Shown here: positions 7,300 through 15,935 of the stretch, one piece after another
How the letters are laid out: each line of letters begins with the position of its first letter
How positions within the stretch are numbered: position 1 is the first letter of the stretch
DNA from: Actinoallomurus soli
Lineage (GTDB): Bacteria; Actinomycetota; Actinomycetes; Streptosporangiales; Streptosporangiaceae
Assembly (NCBI RefSeq): GCF_024055715.1
Contig: NZ_JAMXMV010000028.1
Location: 1 to 64,000 of the forward strand
DNA length: 64,000 nt
Direction of reading: 5' to 3'
Program-made: the position numbers and the translations under genes
The notes under the pieces: generated by a model
The model's database searches: none
The model's input: only the letters and a program-made list of their open reading frames with translations
What the model was told of the DNA's origin: nothing

Positions 7300-7902
7300 A
7301 TGCCGCAGGGAAAGCCGTCCCAGGTGCCCGACGACGGGCTGACCACCCGGCAGCGCCGCAACCGCCCTCTCGTGGTCGTCCACACGGGTCCGGGCAAGGG
7401 CAAGTCGACCGCCGCCTTCGGCCTGGCCCTGCGCGGCTGGAACCAGGGCTGGCCGATCGGCGTGTTCCAGTTCGTCAAGTCCGCCAAGTGGCGCATCGGC
7501 GAGGAGCGGGCGCTGCGGGTGCTCGGCGAGTCCGGCGAGGGCGGCCCGGTCGCCTGGCACAAGATGGGCGAGGGCTGGTCATGGATCCAGCGGCCCGGCA
7601 CGGAGGAGGACCACGCGGCGGACGCCCGCGAGGGCTGGGAGCAGATCAAACGCGACCTCGCCGCCGAGACCTACACGCTGTACGTGCTGGACGAGTTCAC
7701 CTATCCGATGAAGTGGGGCTGGGTGGACGTCGAGGACGTGATCGCGACGCTGCGGGACCGCCCGGGGTACCAGCACGTCGTCATCACCGGCCGCGACGCC
7801 GATCCGCGGCTGGTGGAGCTCGCCGACCTCGTCACCGAGATGGGCAAGGTCAAGCACCCCATGGACGCGGGCCAGAAGGGCCAGAAGGGCATCGAGTGGT
7901 GA
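7300..7902 (+). CDS. cobO: Cob(I)yrinic acid a,c-diamide adenosyltransferase
   Basis: A 200-residue CobO/BtuR-family enzyme that transfers the adenosyl group of ATP to cob(I)yrinic acid a,c-diamide. The modified P-loop GPGKGKST is at residues 30–37, followed by the family-typical FQFVKS segment and the YVLDEFTYPMKWGW strand. A GGAAGGA ribosome site lies 5 nt before the ATG. It is about 110 nt downstream of the chelatase gene and 28 nt upstream of cobB, all under the cobalamin riboswitch. Confidence 0.96.
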   Translation: MPQGKPSQVPDDGLTTRQRRNRPLVVVHTGPGKGKSTAAFGLALRGWNQGWPIGVFQFVKSAKWRIGEERALRVLGESGEGGPVAWHKMGEGWSWIQRPGTEEDHAADAREGWEQIKRDLAAETYTLYVLDEFTYPMKWGWVDVEDVIATLRDRPGYQHVVITGRDADPRLVELADLVTEMGKVKHPMDAGQKGQKGIEW

Positions 7903-7930
7903 CGCGTTCCCTGCCGAGGCGGGCGGTCCG

Positions 7931-9328
7931 GTGAGGATGCCGCGGATCGTCGTCGCCGCCCCCGCCTCCGGGAGCGGCAAGACGACGGTGGCCACCGGCC
8001 TGATGGCCGCGCTGACCGCGCGCGGGCTCGACGTCTCCCCGCACAAGGTCGGGCCGGACTACATCGACCCGGGCTACCACGCGCTCGCCGCCGGGCGGCC
8101 GGGCCGCAATCTCGACCCCTGGCTGACGTCGGAGGATCTCGTCGCGCCGCTGTTCCTGCACGGCGCGCGGGGCGCGGACGTCGCCGTGGTCGAGGGCGTC
8201 ATGGGGCTGTTCGACGGCGCGGAGGCCGCCGGGGGCGGGTTCGCCTCGACGGCGCACGTCGCTCGGCTGCTGGACGCGCCGGTCGTGCTGGTCGTGGACG
8301 CCTCCTCGGCGGGCCGCTCGATCGCCGCGCTCGTCCACGGGTTCGTCACCTACGACTCCACCGTGCGGATCGGCGGCGTGATCCTCAACCGGGTCGGCTC
8401 GGACCGGCACGAGCGGATCTGCCGGGCGGCGATCGAGGAGACGGGCCTGCCGGTGCTCGGGGCACTGCGGCGGAACGCGGACGCCGACACCCCGTCGCGC
8501 CACCTCGGCCTCATCCCCGCGGCCGAGCGCCGCGCCGACGCCGTACGGACGGTGGAGCGGCTCGGCGCGCTGGTCGCGGAGTCCTGCGACCTGCAGGGCC
8601 TGCTCGCCCTCGCGCACGCCGCCCCGCCGATCGGCGCCCGCCCCTGGGACCCGGCCACGGCGGACCTCACCGCCGCGGCGGCGGGCCGTCCGGCGGCTCC
8701 GGGAGAGGACGCCGTACGGCCGGCGGGCCCCGCCGAGGGCGCCGCGCGTCCCGTGGTGGCGGTGGCGGGCGGTCCGGCGTTCACGTTCGGGTACGCCGAG
8801 AACGACGAGCTGCTCGCGGCGGCCGGGGCGGACGTCGTGCCCTTCGACCCGCTGCGCGACGAGACGCTGCCCGAGGGCACGCGCGGCGTCGTGATCGGCG
8901 GTGGCTTCCCCGAGATGTACGCGGCGGAGCTGGCCGCCAACGAGCCGCTGCGCCGGCAGGTCGCCGCGTTCGGCGGCCCGATCTACGCCGAGTGCGCCGG
9001 CCTGCTCTACCTCGCCCGTACGCTCGATGGCGCGCCGATGTGCGGGGTCGTCGACGCCGAGGCGTCCATGACGTCCCGCCTCACCCTCGGTTACCGCGAG
9101 GCGGTCGCGGTGACCGACTCGCCGGTCGCGCGGACCGGCGAACGCTTCCGCGGCCACGAGTTCCACCGCACGGCGGTGCGGCGCGGGCCGGACGCCGCGG
9201 CCGCCTGGCGCTGGCCCGGGGCCGGGCCGGAGGGATTCGCCGCCCCTCTCCGCCTCGCCTCCTACCTTCATCTCCACTGGGCTGGTAGTCCGGAGATGGC
9301 GAGCCGTTTCGCAGGAGCGTGCCGATGA
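7931..9328 (+). CDS. cobB: Cobyrinate/hydrogenobyrinate a,c-diamide synthase
   Basis: A 465-residue CobB/CbiA amidotransferase that converts the a and c carboxylates to amides using glutamine and ATP. The N-terminal dethiobiotin-synthetase-like domain opens with the P-loop APASGSGKTT. The C-terminal type-1 glutaminase domain carries the nucleophile Cys at about 355 (YAECAGLLYLA) and a late FRGHEFHR motif. The GTG at 7931 is preferred because GAGG lies 11 nt upstream; the ATG at 7937 is an alternative. Its stop overlaps the next gene's ATG. A Gly/Ala/Pro-rich linker separates the domains. Confidence 0.95.
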   Translation: MRMPRIVVAAPASGSGKTTVATGLMAALTARGLDVSPHKVGPDYIDPGYHALAAGRPGRNLDPWLTSEDLVAPLFLHGARGADVAVVEGVMGLFDGAEAAGGGFASTAHVARLLDAPVVLVVDASSAGRSIAALVHGFVTYDSTVRIGGVILNRVGSDRHERICRAAIEETGLPVLGALRRNADADTPSRHLGLIPAAERRADAVRTVERLGALVAESCDLQGLLALAHAAPPIGARPWDPATADLTAAAAGRPAAPGEDAVRPAGPAEGAARPVVAVAGGPAFTFGYAENDELLAAAGADVVPFDPLRDETLPEGTRGVVIGGGFPEMYAAELAANEPLRRQVAAFGGPIYAECAGLLYLARTLDGAPMCGVVDAEASMTSRLTLGYREAVAVTDSPVARTGERFRGHEFHRTAVRRGPDAAAAWRWPGAGPEGFAAPLRLASYLHLHWAGSPEMASRFAGACR

Positions 9329-9861
9329 CCTTCGACATGGGAGTGCTGCTGGAGACCCAGCGGCTGCTGCTGCGCCCGTTCGAGGAGGGCGACACGGCGG
9401 ACGTCCTGGCGGCGAGCCGCGACCCGGAGATCCTCCGCTGGATGCCCTGGGCGCCCGCCCAGACCGCCGAGACCGCGCTGGCCTGGTGCGTGTCGCATGC
9501 GCACGTCGATCCGACGCTGGGGGTCAACTTCGCCATCGTCGCCGGGGACCGGTTCGCCGGCACCGTCGGCCTGGGCCGCACGGACTGGGCCGACGGCCGC
9601 GTCGAGGTCGGCTACTGGATCGCGCCGTGGGCGCGGCGCAAGGGCTACGCCGTCGAGGCGACGCGCGCCGCCGCCGCGTACGCCTTCGAGAAGGGCCTGC
9701 ACCGGGTCGAGCTGCTGGCCGCCGTCGGCAACCTGGCGTCGCAGGGCGTCGCGGCGAAGGCCGGCTTCACCCGGGAGGGCGTGCTGCGCCAGGCCATGGT
9801 GATCCCGGCCGGACGGGTCGACGCCGTGCTGTTCAGCCTGCTGGAGAGTGAACTGACATGA
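9325..9861 (+). CDS. GNAT N-acetyltransferase, RimJ/RimL type, inside the B12 operon
   Basis: A 178-residue GNAT protein of the RimJ/RimL (ribosomal-protein N-acetyltransferase-like) group. It starts with ETQRLLLRPFEEGD. It has the EVGYWIAPWARRKGYAVEA core, in which RRKGY forms the acetyl-CoA loop, and a late VAAKAGFTREG. The ATG at 9325 overlaps the cobB stop (ATGA) with AGGAG 8 nt upstream, and its own stop overlaps cobI. It is therefore fully embedded and translationally coupled in the cobalamin operon although no acetylation step is known in that pathway. The substrate is unknown. Confidence 0.9.
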   Translation: MTFDMGVLLETQRLLLRPFEEGDTADVLAASRDPEILRWMPWAPAQTAETALAWCVSHAHVDPTLGVNFAIVAGDRFAGTVGLGRTDWADGRVEVGYWIAPWARRKGYAVEATRAAAAYAFEKGLHRVELLAAVGNLASQGVAAKAGFTREGVLRQAMVIPAGRVDAVLFSLLESELT

Positions 9862-10607
9862 AATCGGACAGACCACGCCTGATCGGCGTGGGCGTCGGGC
9901 CGGGCGACCCCGAGCTCGTCACGGTCCGGGCGGTCCGGATCCTGCGCGAGGCCGACGTCGTCCTCGTCCCCGTGATGGCCCTGGACGAGCCCGGCCGCGC
10001 CGAGTCCGTCGTCCGCGCGTACACCGACCGGGCCGAACGCGTCGTCTTCGCCCTCAACGACCGGGGCGGGCGCAGCGAGCGGCGGGTCGGCGCCTGGGAC
10101 GCGGCCGCGCGCCGGGTGGTCGAGGCGTTCGCCGGCGGAGCGCGGACGGTGGCGTTCGCCACGATCGGTGACCCGAACGTCTACTCCACCTTCACCTACC
10201 TCGCCCGGACCGTACGCGAACGGGAGCCGGGCGTGGAGGTCGAGACCGTGCCGGGCGTCACCGCGATGCAGGACCTCGCCGCGCGGTCGGGGACCGTGCT
10301 GACCGAGGGCGACGAGTCGCTGTGCCTGCTGCCGCTGACGGGCGGCGCCACGCGCCTCCGGACGGCCCTGGAGACGCGGGACACGGTCGTCGCGTACAAG
10401 TTCGGCCGGGTCGCCGAGGAGACCCTGGCGGCCGTACGGGACGCGGGCCGGCTCGACGACGCGGTGTACGGCGCGCGGCTCGGCCTGCCCGACGAGGACG
10501 TACGCGCGGCGAAGGAACTGGAGGGGCCGGTCCCGTACCTGTCGACGCTGATCGTGCCCGGCCGCCGGACCGTCACCGGCGGCAAGCTGAACGGGGGACG
10601 TCCATGA
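9858..10607 (+). CDS. cobI: Precorrin-2 C20-methyltransferase
   Basis: A 249-residue SAM-dependent tetrapyrrole methylase. The N-terminal GVGVGPGDPELVTVRA loop and TIGDPNVYSTFTYL segment identify CobI/CbiL. It methylates C20 of precorrin-2 (or its cobalt form) to give precorrin-3A, the first step committed to corrin. The ATG overlaps the GNAT stop by 4 nt, so translation is coupled. The length is typical of the family. Confidence 0.95.
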   Translation: MKSDRPRLIGVGVGPGDPELVTVRAVRILREADVVLVPVMALDEPGRAESVVRAYTDRAERVVFALNDRGGRSERRVGAWDAAARRVVEAFAGGARTVAFATIGDPNVYSTFTYLARTVREREPGVEVETVPGVTAMQDLAARSGTVLTEGDESLCLLPLTGGATRLRTALETRDTVVAYKFGRVAEETLAAVRDAGRLDDAVYGARLGLPDEDVRAAKELEGPVPYLSTLIVPGRRTVTGGKLNGGRP

Positions 10608-10672
10608 CCGAGCGGGGCGAGGAAATCGGCGAGCACGGCACTTTCGGTCATGAGGCCGACGAAGGGAGTCCC

Positions 10673-11467
10673 ATGACCGGACGCGTGGTGTTCGTCGGAG
10701 CGGGGCCGGGCGCGGCGGACCTGCTGACGTTCCGGGCGGCGAAGGCGATCGCCGAGGCGGACGTGGTGATCTGGGCGGCCAGCCTGGTCCACGAGGACGT
10801 GCTCCAGCACGCCCGCCCGGAGGCGGAGATCGTCGACTCGGCGCGGCTGCCCATGGAGGGCGTCCTGCCGTACTACGAGCGCGCCGCCGCCGAGGGCCTG
10901 ACCGTGGCGCGGATCCACTCCGGCGACCCGGCGCTGTGGGGCGCGCTGCAGGAGCAGCTCGACCGCTGCCGCGCGCTGGGCCTGGAGACCGAGGTCGTCC
11001 CGGGCGTGTCCAGCTTCTCGGCCGTCGCCGCCGCCGTGGAGCGGGAGCTGACCATCCCCGAGGTCGCCCAGTCGGTGATCCTCACGCGCCTCGGCGGGGG
11101 CAAGACGCCGATGCCGCCGGGGGAGGAGGTCCGGGAGTTCGCCCGGCACGGCACGACGATGGCGCTGTTCCTGTCGGCGGCGCGGTCCAGGCAGCTGCAG
11201 GAGGAGCTCCTGGAGGGCGGGTATCCGCCGGACACGCCCTGCGTGGTCGCCTACCAGTGCACCTGGCCCGACGAGCTGATCGTGCGCTGCCGCCTCGACG
11301 CGCTGGAGGAGACCGTCAAGGAGCACAAGCTGTGGAAGCACACGCTCGTGCTGGTCGGCGCCGCGCTGGAGGCCGGCGGCACCCGCTCGCACCTGTACCA
11401 CCCGGGCCACTTCCACGGCCACCGGCGCGCGGACCGGGCGGCCCGCAGGGCCCTGCGGGGCGGCTGA
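10673..11467 (+). CDS. cobM: Precorrin-4 C11-methyltransferase
   Basis: A 264-residue CobM/CbiF methylase. The start VVFVGAGPGAADLLTFR is the SAM-binding loop, and HSGDPALWGA and VPGVSSFSA are family hallmarks. It moves a methyl from SAM to C11 of precorrin-4. The ATG at 10673 has an AAGGGAG ribosome site. An in-frame ATG at 10604, overlapping the cobI stop, would add a 23-residue acidic extension and cannot be excluded. The C-terminus is rich in His and Arg (YHPGHFHGHRR). Confidence 0.94.
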   Translation: MTGRVVFVGAGPGAADLLTFRAAKAIAEADVVIWAASLVHEDVLQHARPEAEIVDSARLPMEGVLPYYERAAAEGLTVARIHSGDPALWGALQEQLDRCRALGLETEVVPGVSSFSAVAAAVERELTIPEVAQSVILTRLGGGKTPMPPGEEVREFARHGTTMALFLSAARSRQLQEELLEGGYPPDTPCVVAYQCTWPDELIVRCRLDALEETVKEHKLWKHTLVLVGAALEAGGTRSHLYHPGHFHGHRRADRAARRALRGG

Positions 11468-11474
11468 GCCGGCG

Positions 11475-12632
11475 ATGACGACACCCTACGAACCCGACAT
11501 GCCGCGGACCATGAAGGCCCGCGGCACGGCGCTGCGCACCGGCTGGACGACCGGCACCTGCGCCTCCGCGGCGGCCAAGGCCGCGACGGAGGCGCTGGTC
11601 ACGGGCGCCGCGCCGGAGGTCGTCGAGGTGGCGCTGCCGTCGGGCCGTCGGGTGACGTTCGCGGTCGACTCCTGCGTGCCCGGCGAGGGCAGGGCCGAGG
11701 CCGTCGTCGTCAAGGACGCCGGGGACGACCCGGACGTCACGCACGGCGCCCACCTGACCGCCACCGTCTCCTGGCGGGACGAGCCGGGCATCGAGCTGGA
11801 CGGCGGCGTCGGCGTCGGCGTGGTCACCAAGCCCGGTCTCGGCCTGGAGGTCGGCGGGCCGGCGATCAACCCGGTGCCCCGGCGGATGATCGAGCAGGCG
11901 GTGGGGGAGTCGGTGGACCTGACCGCCCGCGGCGTCCGCGTCGTCATCTCGGTGCCCGAGGGCGAGAAGATGGCGCGCAAGACCACGAACCGGCGGCTCG
12001 GCATCCTGGGCGGCATCTCGATCCTGGGCACGACGGGGATCGTGCGGCCGTTCTCGACCGCGTCGTGGCGCGCCAGCGTCGAGCAGGCCGTCTCGGTGCT
12101 CGCCGCACAGGGCCAGCGGACGCTGGTCCTGTGCACCGGCGGCCGTACCGAGCAGGGCGCGATGGCGATGCTGCCCAAGCTGCCGGACGTGTGCTTCGTC
12201 GAGGTCGGCGACTTCACCGGCGCCGCGCTGCGCCGGGCGGTGGAGCACGGCGTCACGCAGGTCGTGTTCGTCGGAATGGCCGGCAAGCTGACCAAGCTCG
12301 CGTCCGGCGTCCTGATGACGCACTACACGCGCTCCAAGGTCGACACCGCGCTGCTCGGCGAGATCACCACCGACGCCGGCGGCCCGGCGGACCTGGCCGC
12401 GCGGGTCGCGGAGGCGAACACCGCCCGCCACGCGTACGAGCTGTGGGAGGAGGCCGGCCTGCTCGGCCGCGCCGGTCGCGAGCTGTGCCGCCGCGTCGCC
12501 GGGGTGCTGGAGCGCTTCGCCGAGGACCAGGCGGCCCAGGTGCCCGGGGCGAGCGGCGTCGCGGCGCAGGTCGTCCTCGTCGACTTCACCGGCAAGCGGA
12601 TGATCGCGATGTACGGGCGGCTGGCCCGATGA
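11475..12632 (+). CDS. cbiD: Cobalt-precorrin-5B C1-methyltransferase
   Basis: A 385-residue CbiD protein. The signature LRTGWTTGTCASAAAKAA near the N-terminus and the GTTGIVRPFS segment in the middle are diagnostic. CbiD methylates C1 and belongs to the cobalt-early (anaerobic-type) pathway, where it replaces the aerobic CobF. It lies 7 nt after cobM and its stop overlaps the cobL ATG. An internal ATG at 11500 is a weaker alternative start. Confidence 0.95.
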   Translation: MTTPYEPDMPRTMKARGTALRTGWTTGTCASAAAKAATEALVTGAAPEVVEVALPSGRRVTFAVDSCVPGEGRAEAVVVKDAGDDPDVTHGAHLTATVSWRDEPGIELDGGVGVGVVTKPGLGLEVGGPAINPVPRRMIEQAVGESVDLTARGVRVVISVPEGEKMARKTTNRRLGILGGISILGTTGIVRPFSTASWRASVEQAVSVLAAQGQRTLVLCTGGRTEQGAMAMLPKLPDVCFVEVGDFTGAALRRAVEHGVTQVVFVGMAGKLTKLASGVLMTHYTRSKVDTALLGEITTDAGGPADLAARVAEANTARHAYELWEEAGLLGRAGRELCRRVAGVLERFAEDQAAQVPGASGVAAQVVLVDFTGKRMIAMYGRLAR

Positions 12633-13807
12633 TCACGGTGGTGGGCTGCGACGGCTCTCCGCCGTCCCCCAAGGCGGTGGACCGGATCCGGGCCGCCTCC
12701 CTGCTCGTCGGCGCCCGCCGGCACCTGGAGGCCGCGCGCCCGCCGGAGCACGCGCGCCGGATCGTGCTCGGCGACGTGACGGCGGCGCTCGACCAGGTCG
12801 ACGCGGCGGACGGCGACGTCGTCGTGCTGGCCAGCGGCGACCCGGCCTTCTTCGGCATCCTGCGGGCGCTGCGCGGGCGCGGCCACGCCCCGGAGGTCCT
12901 GCCCGCCGTGTCCTCGGTGGCGACCGCGTTCGCGCGGATCGGCCTGCCCTGGGACGACGCGGTCGTCGTGAGCGCGCACGGCCGTGACCCGCGCACGGCC
13001 GTGAACGCCTGCCGGGCGCTGCCGAAGGTCGCCGTCCTCACCGCGCCGTCCTGCGGCCCGGACGTCATCGCCGCCGGGCTCGCCGGCTGGGACCGCACGC
13101 TCTGGGTGGCCGAGCGCCTCGGCGGCCCCGATGAGCGGGTCGTCCGGTGCACGCGGGCCGAGGCCGCCGCCCGCGACTGGGCGGACCCGAACGTCGTGGT
13201 CGCCCTCGACGAGGACCGGCTCGCCGGCGGGGCCCGCGTGCACGACCAGCCCGCCGCGCCGCCGGACGGCTGGGCGCGCGCGGACGACGCGTACGACCAC
13301 CGCGCCGGAATGATCACCAAGTGGGAGGTGCGCGCGGTCGCGCTGTCCCGCCTGCGGCCGACGCTCGGCCGGCTGATCTGGGACGTCGGCGCGGGCAGCG
13401 GCTCGGTCGGGATCGAGTGCGCCGAGCACCACGCGGCCGTCATCGCCGTCGAGCGCGACCCGGCGGCCTGCGCGCTGATCCGCCGCAACGCCCGCTCCCA
13501 CGGCGTGCGCGTGGTCGAGGGCGCCGCGCCCGAGGCGTACGACGCGCTGCCCGACCCCGACGCGGTGTTCGTCGGCGGCGGCGGCCTCGACGCGCTCGGC
13601 GGGGCCCTCGCGCGCCGCCCGGAGACGGTGGTCGCGACGTTCGCGGCGGTCGACCGGGCCGCGGGCGCGCGGCGGCTGCTGGCCGACGCGGGCTACTCGG
13701 TCGAGGGCGTGCAGGTGGCGGCGTCGCGGTTCGCCGACCTGCCCGGCGGGTCGTTCCGGCTGGAGGCGCAGAATCCGGTGTTCGTGCTGACGGGGAGGTC
13801 ACGGTGA
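12629..13807 (+). CDS. cobL: Precorrin-6Y C5,15-methyltransferase (decarboxylating), CbiE–CbiT fusion
   Basis: A 392-residue two-domain enzyme. Residues 1–195 form the CbiE-type methylase (ITVVGCDGSP, then LASGDPAFFG). Residues about 205–392 form the CbiT-type Rossmann methylase with SAM motif WDVGAGSGSVGIE. Together they methylate C5 and C15 and remove the C12 acetate carboxyl. The ATG at 12629 overlaps the cbiD stop (ATGA), and the stop overlaps the GTG of the next gene. A much longer upstream open frame is a shadow of cbiD. Confidence 0.95.
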   Translation: MITVVGCDGSPPSPKAVDRIRAASLLVGARRHLEAARPPEHARRIVLGDVTAALDQVDAADGDVVVLASGDPAFFGILRALRGRGHAPEVLPAVSSVATAFARIGLPWDDAVVVSAHGRDPRTAVNACRALPKVAVLTAPSCGPDVIAAGLAGWDRTLWVAERLGGPDERVVRCTRAEAAARDWADPNVVVALDEDRLAGGARVHDQPAAPPDGWARADDAYDHRAGMITKWEVRAVALSRLRPTLGRLIWDVGAGSGSVGIECAEHHAAVIAVERDPAACALIRRNARSHGVRVVEGAAPEAYDALPDPDAVFVGGGGLDALGGALARRPETVVATFAAVDRAAGARRLLADAGYSVEGVQVAASRFADLPGGSFRLEAQNPVFVLTGRSR

Positions 13808-15666
13808 CGGAGACGACGGGACGGACCGCCGCGGGATCGGAGGCGCCGGGACGTACGGGCGCGGAGACGGAGACGACAGGGCGTACGGGCGTGGGGACGG
13901 AGGCGACGGGAGCGATGGGCACGGGGACCGGCGTGCGGATCGGCGTCGTCGCGGCGACCGCGAGCGGCCGTACGGCGGCCGAGACGCTGCGCGCGGGGTG
14001 GCCGGACGAGGTCCGCGTGCTCACGGCGGACAAGGCCGCCGACGCGCTCCGCGAGGCGTGGCGGACCTGCGACGCCATCGTCAGCTTCCTCGCCGTCGGC
14101 GCGACCGTACGGGTGCTGGCGCCGCTGCTCGGCCACAAGACCACCGACCCCGCCGTCGTCTGCGTGGACGAGTCGATGGCCTTCGCGGTCGCCGTCCTCG
14201 GCGGTCACCATGGCGGGAACCTGCTCGCCCACCGGCTGACGGGCGTGCTCGGCTGCACGCCGGTCGTGACGACCGCCAGCGACCGCGGCAACGTCACGCC
14301 GCTCGACTCCTACGGCGCCGACCTCGGCTTCACCGTCCACAACCCGGACCTGCTCGCCCACGTCGGCGCGGCCGTGCTGTCCGGCGAGCCGGTGCGCGTC
14401 GAGGGCGCCGACGGGTGGCCGCTGCCCCCGCTGCCGCCGAACGTCTCGCCCGGCGCCGAGGACGCCGCGCACCGCATCCTCGTCACCGACCACGCCGAGC
14501 TGGACTGCATGTGCCACGAGGGATGGTTCGGCGGCGCGCTCGTCTACCGGCCCAAGTCCCTGGTCGTCGGGGTCGGCTCGGCGCGCGGCGTGTCCGCCGA
14601 GGAGGTCGGCGCGCTCGTCGACGAGACGCTGGCCGCCGCCGGGGTCGATCCCTCCTCCGTACGGTGCCTGGCGACCGTCGACCTCAAGGCCGACGAGGAG
14701 GGCATCCTCCAGGCGGCCGCCGCACGCGGCTGGGAGGTCGTCACCTACCCGGCCGAGACCCTGGCCGCCGTCGCCGTCCCCAACCCCTCCGAGGTGGTCC
14801 GCGCCGAGGTCGGCACGCCCAGCGTCGCCGAGGCGGCCGCGCTGCACGGCGCGCGGGCGCACGGCCGGGCCGCCGAACTCGTCGCCGAGAAGCGCAAGTC
14901 CGCGAACGCCACGGCCGCCGTCGCCCGGCTCGCGCCGCGCGGACGGCTCTCGATCATCGGCCTCGGGCCCGGTGCGCGCGACCTGCTCACGCCGCGGGCG
15001 GTCGCCGCGCTGCAGCGGGCGTCCGTCGTCGTCGGCCTCGACCAGTACCTCGACCAGGTCCGCGACCTGATCCGCCCCGGCACGCGCGTCCTCGCCTCGG
15101 GCCTCGGCAAGGAGGAGGAGCGCGCCCGTACCGCCGTCGCCGAGGCGTCGGCCGGGCGCGCCGTCGCGCTCGTCGGCTCCGGCGACGCCGGGGTCTACGC
15201 CATGGCCAGCCCGGCGCTGGAGTTCGCCGATGAGGACATCGACGTCGAGGGCGTCCCCGGCATCACCGCCGCCGTGGCCGCCTCGAACCTGCTCGGCGCG
15301 CCGCTCGGCCACGACCACGCCTACATCTCCCTGTCCGACCTGCACACCCCCTGGGAGGTCATCGAACGCCGCGTCACCGCCGCCGCCGAGGGCGACTTCA
15401 CCGTCTGCCTCTACAACCCGCGCAGCCGGGCCCGTGACCGGCAGCTGCCGAAGGCCCTGGCGATCCTCGCCGAGCACCGCCCGCCGGAGACCCCGGTCGG
15501 GTACGTCCGCAACGCCACCCGTCCCGACCAGACGGTGACGCTGACGACCCTCGCCGACTTCGATCCGGCGCGGATCGACATGTTCACCGTCGTCCTCGTC
15601 GGCTCCAGCCGCAGCCGCGCCGTCGCCGGCCGGTTCGTCACCCCCCGCGGGTACCGATGGGCGTGA
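13804..15666 (+). CDS. cobJ: CbiG–CobJ fusion: cobalt-precorrin-5A hydrolase / precorrin-3B C17-methyltransferase
   Basis: A 620-residue bifunctional protein. After about 40 low-complexity Thr/Gly/Glu residues, a CbiG domain (about 42–370) carries VRIGVVAATASGR, the central GNLLAHRLTG and a C-terminal GVGSARGVSAEEV. The CobJ/CbiH methylase (about 375–620) begins SIIGLGPGARDLLTPRA and contains LVGSGDAGVYAMASP. CbiG opens the delta-lactone; CobJ methylates C17 with ring contraction. The GTG overlaps the cobL stop. An ATG at 13915 would skip the repetitive leader and may be the true start. Confidence 0.93.
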   Translation: MTETTGRTAAGSEAPGRTGAETETTGRTGVGTEATGAMGTGTGVRIGVVAATASGRTAAETLRAGWPDEVRVLTADKAADALREAWRTCDAIVSFLAVGATVRVLAPLLGHKTTDPAVVCVDESMAFAVAVLGGHHGGNLLAHRLTGVLGCTPVVTTASDRGNVTPLDSYGADLGFTVHNPDLLAHVGAAVLSGEPVRVEGADGWPLPPLPPNVSPGAEDAAHRILVTDHAELDCMCHEGWFGGALVYRPKSLVVGVGSARGVSAEEVGALVDETLAAAGVDPSSVRCLATVDLKADEEGILQAAAARGWEVVTYPAETLAAVAVPNPSEVVRAEVGTPSVAEAAALHGARAHGRAAELVAEKRKSANATAAVARLAPRGRLSIIGLGPGARDLLTPRAVAALQRASVVVGLDQYLDQVRDLIRPGTRVLASGLGKEEERARTAVAEASAGRAVALVGSGDAGVYAMASPALEFADEDIDVEGVPGITAAVAASNLLGAPLGHDHAYISLSDLHTPWEVIERRVTAAAEGDFTVCLYNPRSRARDRQLPKALAILAEHRPPETPVGYVRNATRPDQTVTLTTLADFDPARIDMFTVVLVGSSRSRAVAGRFVTPRGYRWA

Positions 15667-15935
15667 GCGAGCCGCCGGGGCGCGGCGCGGCCCTGACGGT
15701 GCGCGTCACCGCGCGCTGCCAGGGCTGCGGAGCCTGCCTGCTCACCTGTCCCGAACACGCCATCCGCCCGCACGCCGGGTGGGCCGGCCGCGGCGGCGAC
15801 CCGCTGCGGGTCCTGCCCGACCGGTGCACCGGATGCGGCGAATGCGCCGAGATCTGCCCGGTCGACGCCATCGAGGACGTTCCCGTGACCCGGCGCCCCG
15901 GCCGGGTCGGCGGCCCGTCGAAGGAGGCCCCGTGA
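15657..15935 (+). CDS. 2[4Fe-4S] ferredoxin in the cobalamin operon
   Basis: A 92-residue protein with two bacterial-type cluster motifs, CQGCGACLLTCP and CTGCGECAEICPVDAI, separated by a Gly-rich loop. It overlaps the end of cbiG–cobJ by 10 nt and its stop overlaps the GTG of the cobalt transporter, so it is co-translated with the pathway. A plausible job is electron delivery for Co(II) to Co(I) reduction before adenosylation, or for ring-contraction chemistry; this is inference. The final 20 residues are basic and Pro-rich. Confidence 0.9.
   Translation: MGVSEPPGRGAALTVRVTARCQGCGACLLTCPEHAIRPHAGWAGRGGDPLRVLPDRCTGCGECAEICPVDAIEDVPVTRRPGRVGGPSKEAP

Noticed and set aside
5047-7560. 837-codon open frame opposite the chelatase fusion
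   Set aside because: Antisense shadow of a high-GC gene: Gly/Arg/Ala-rich, no domains, and the sense strand encodes a clear AAA+/VWA protein.
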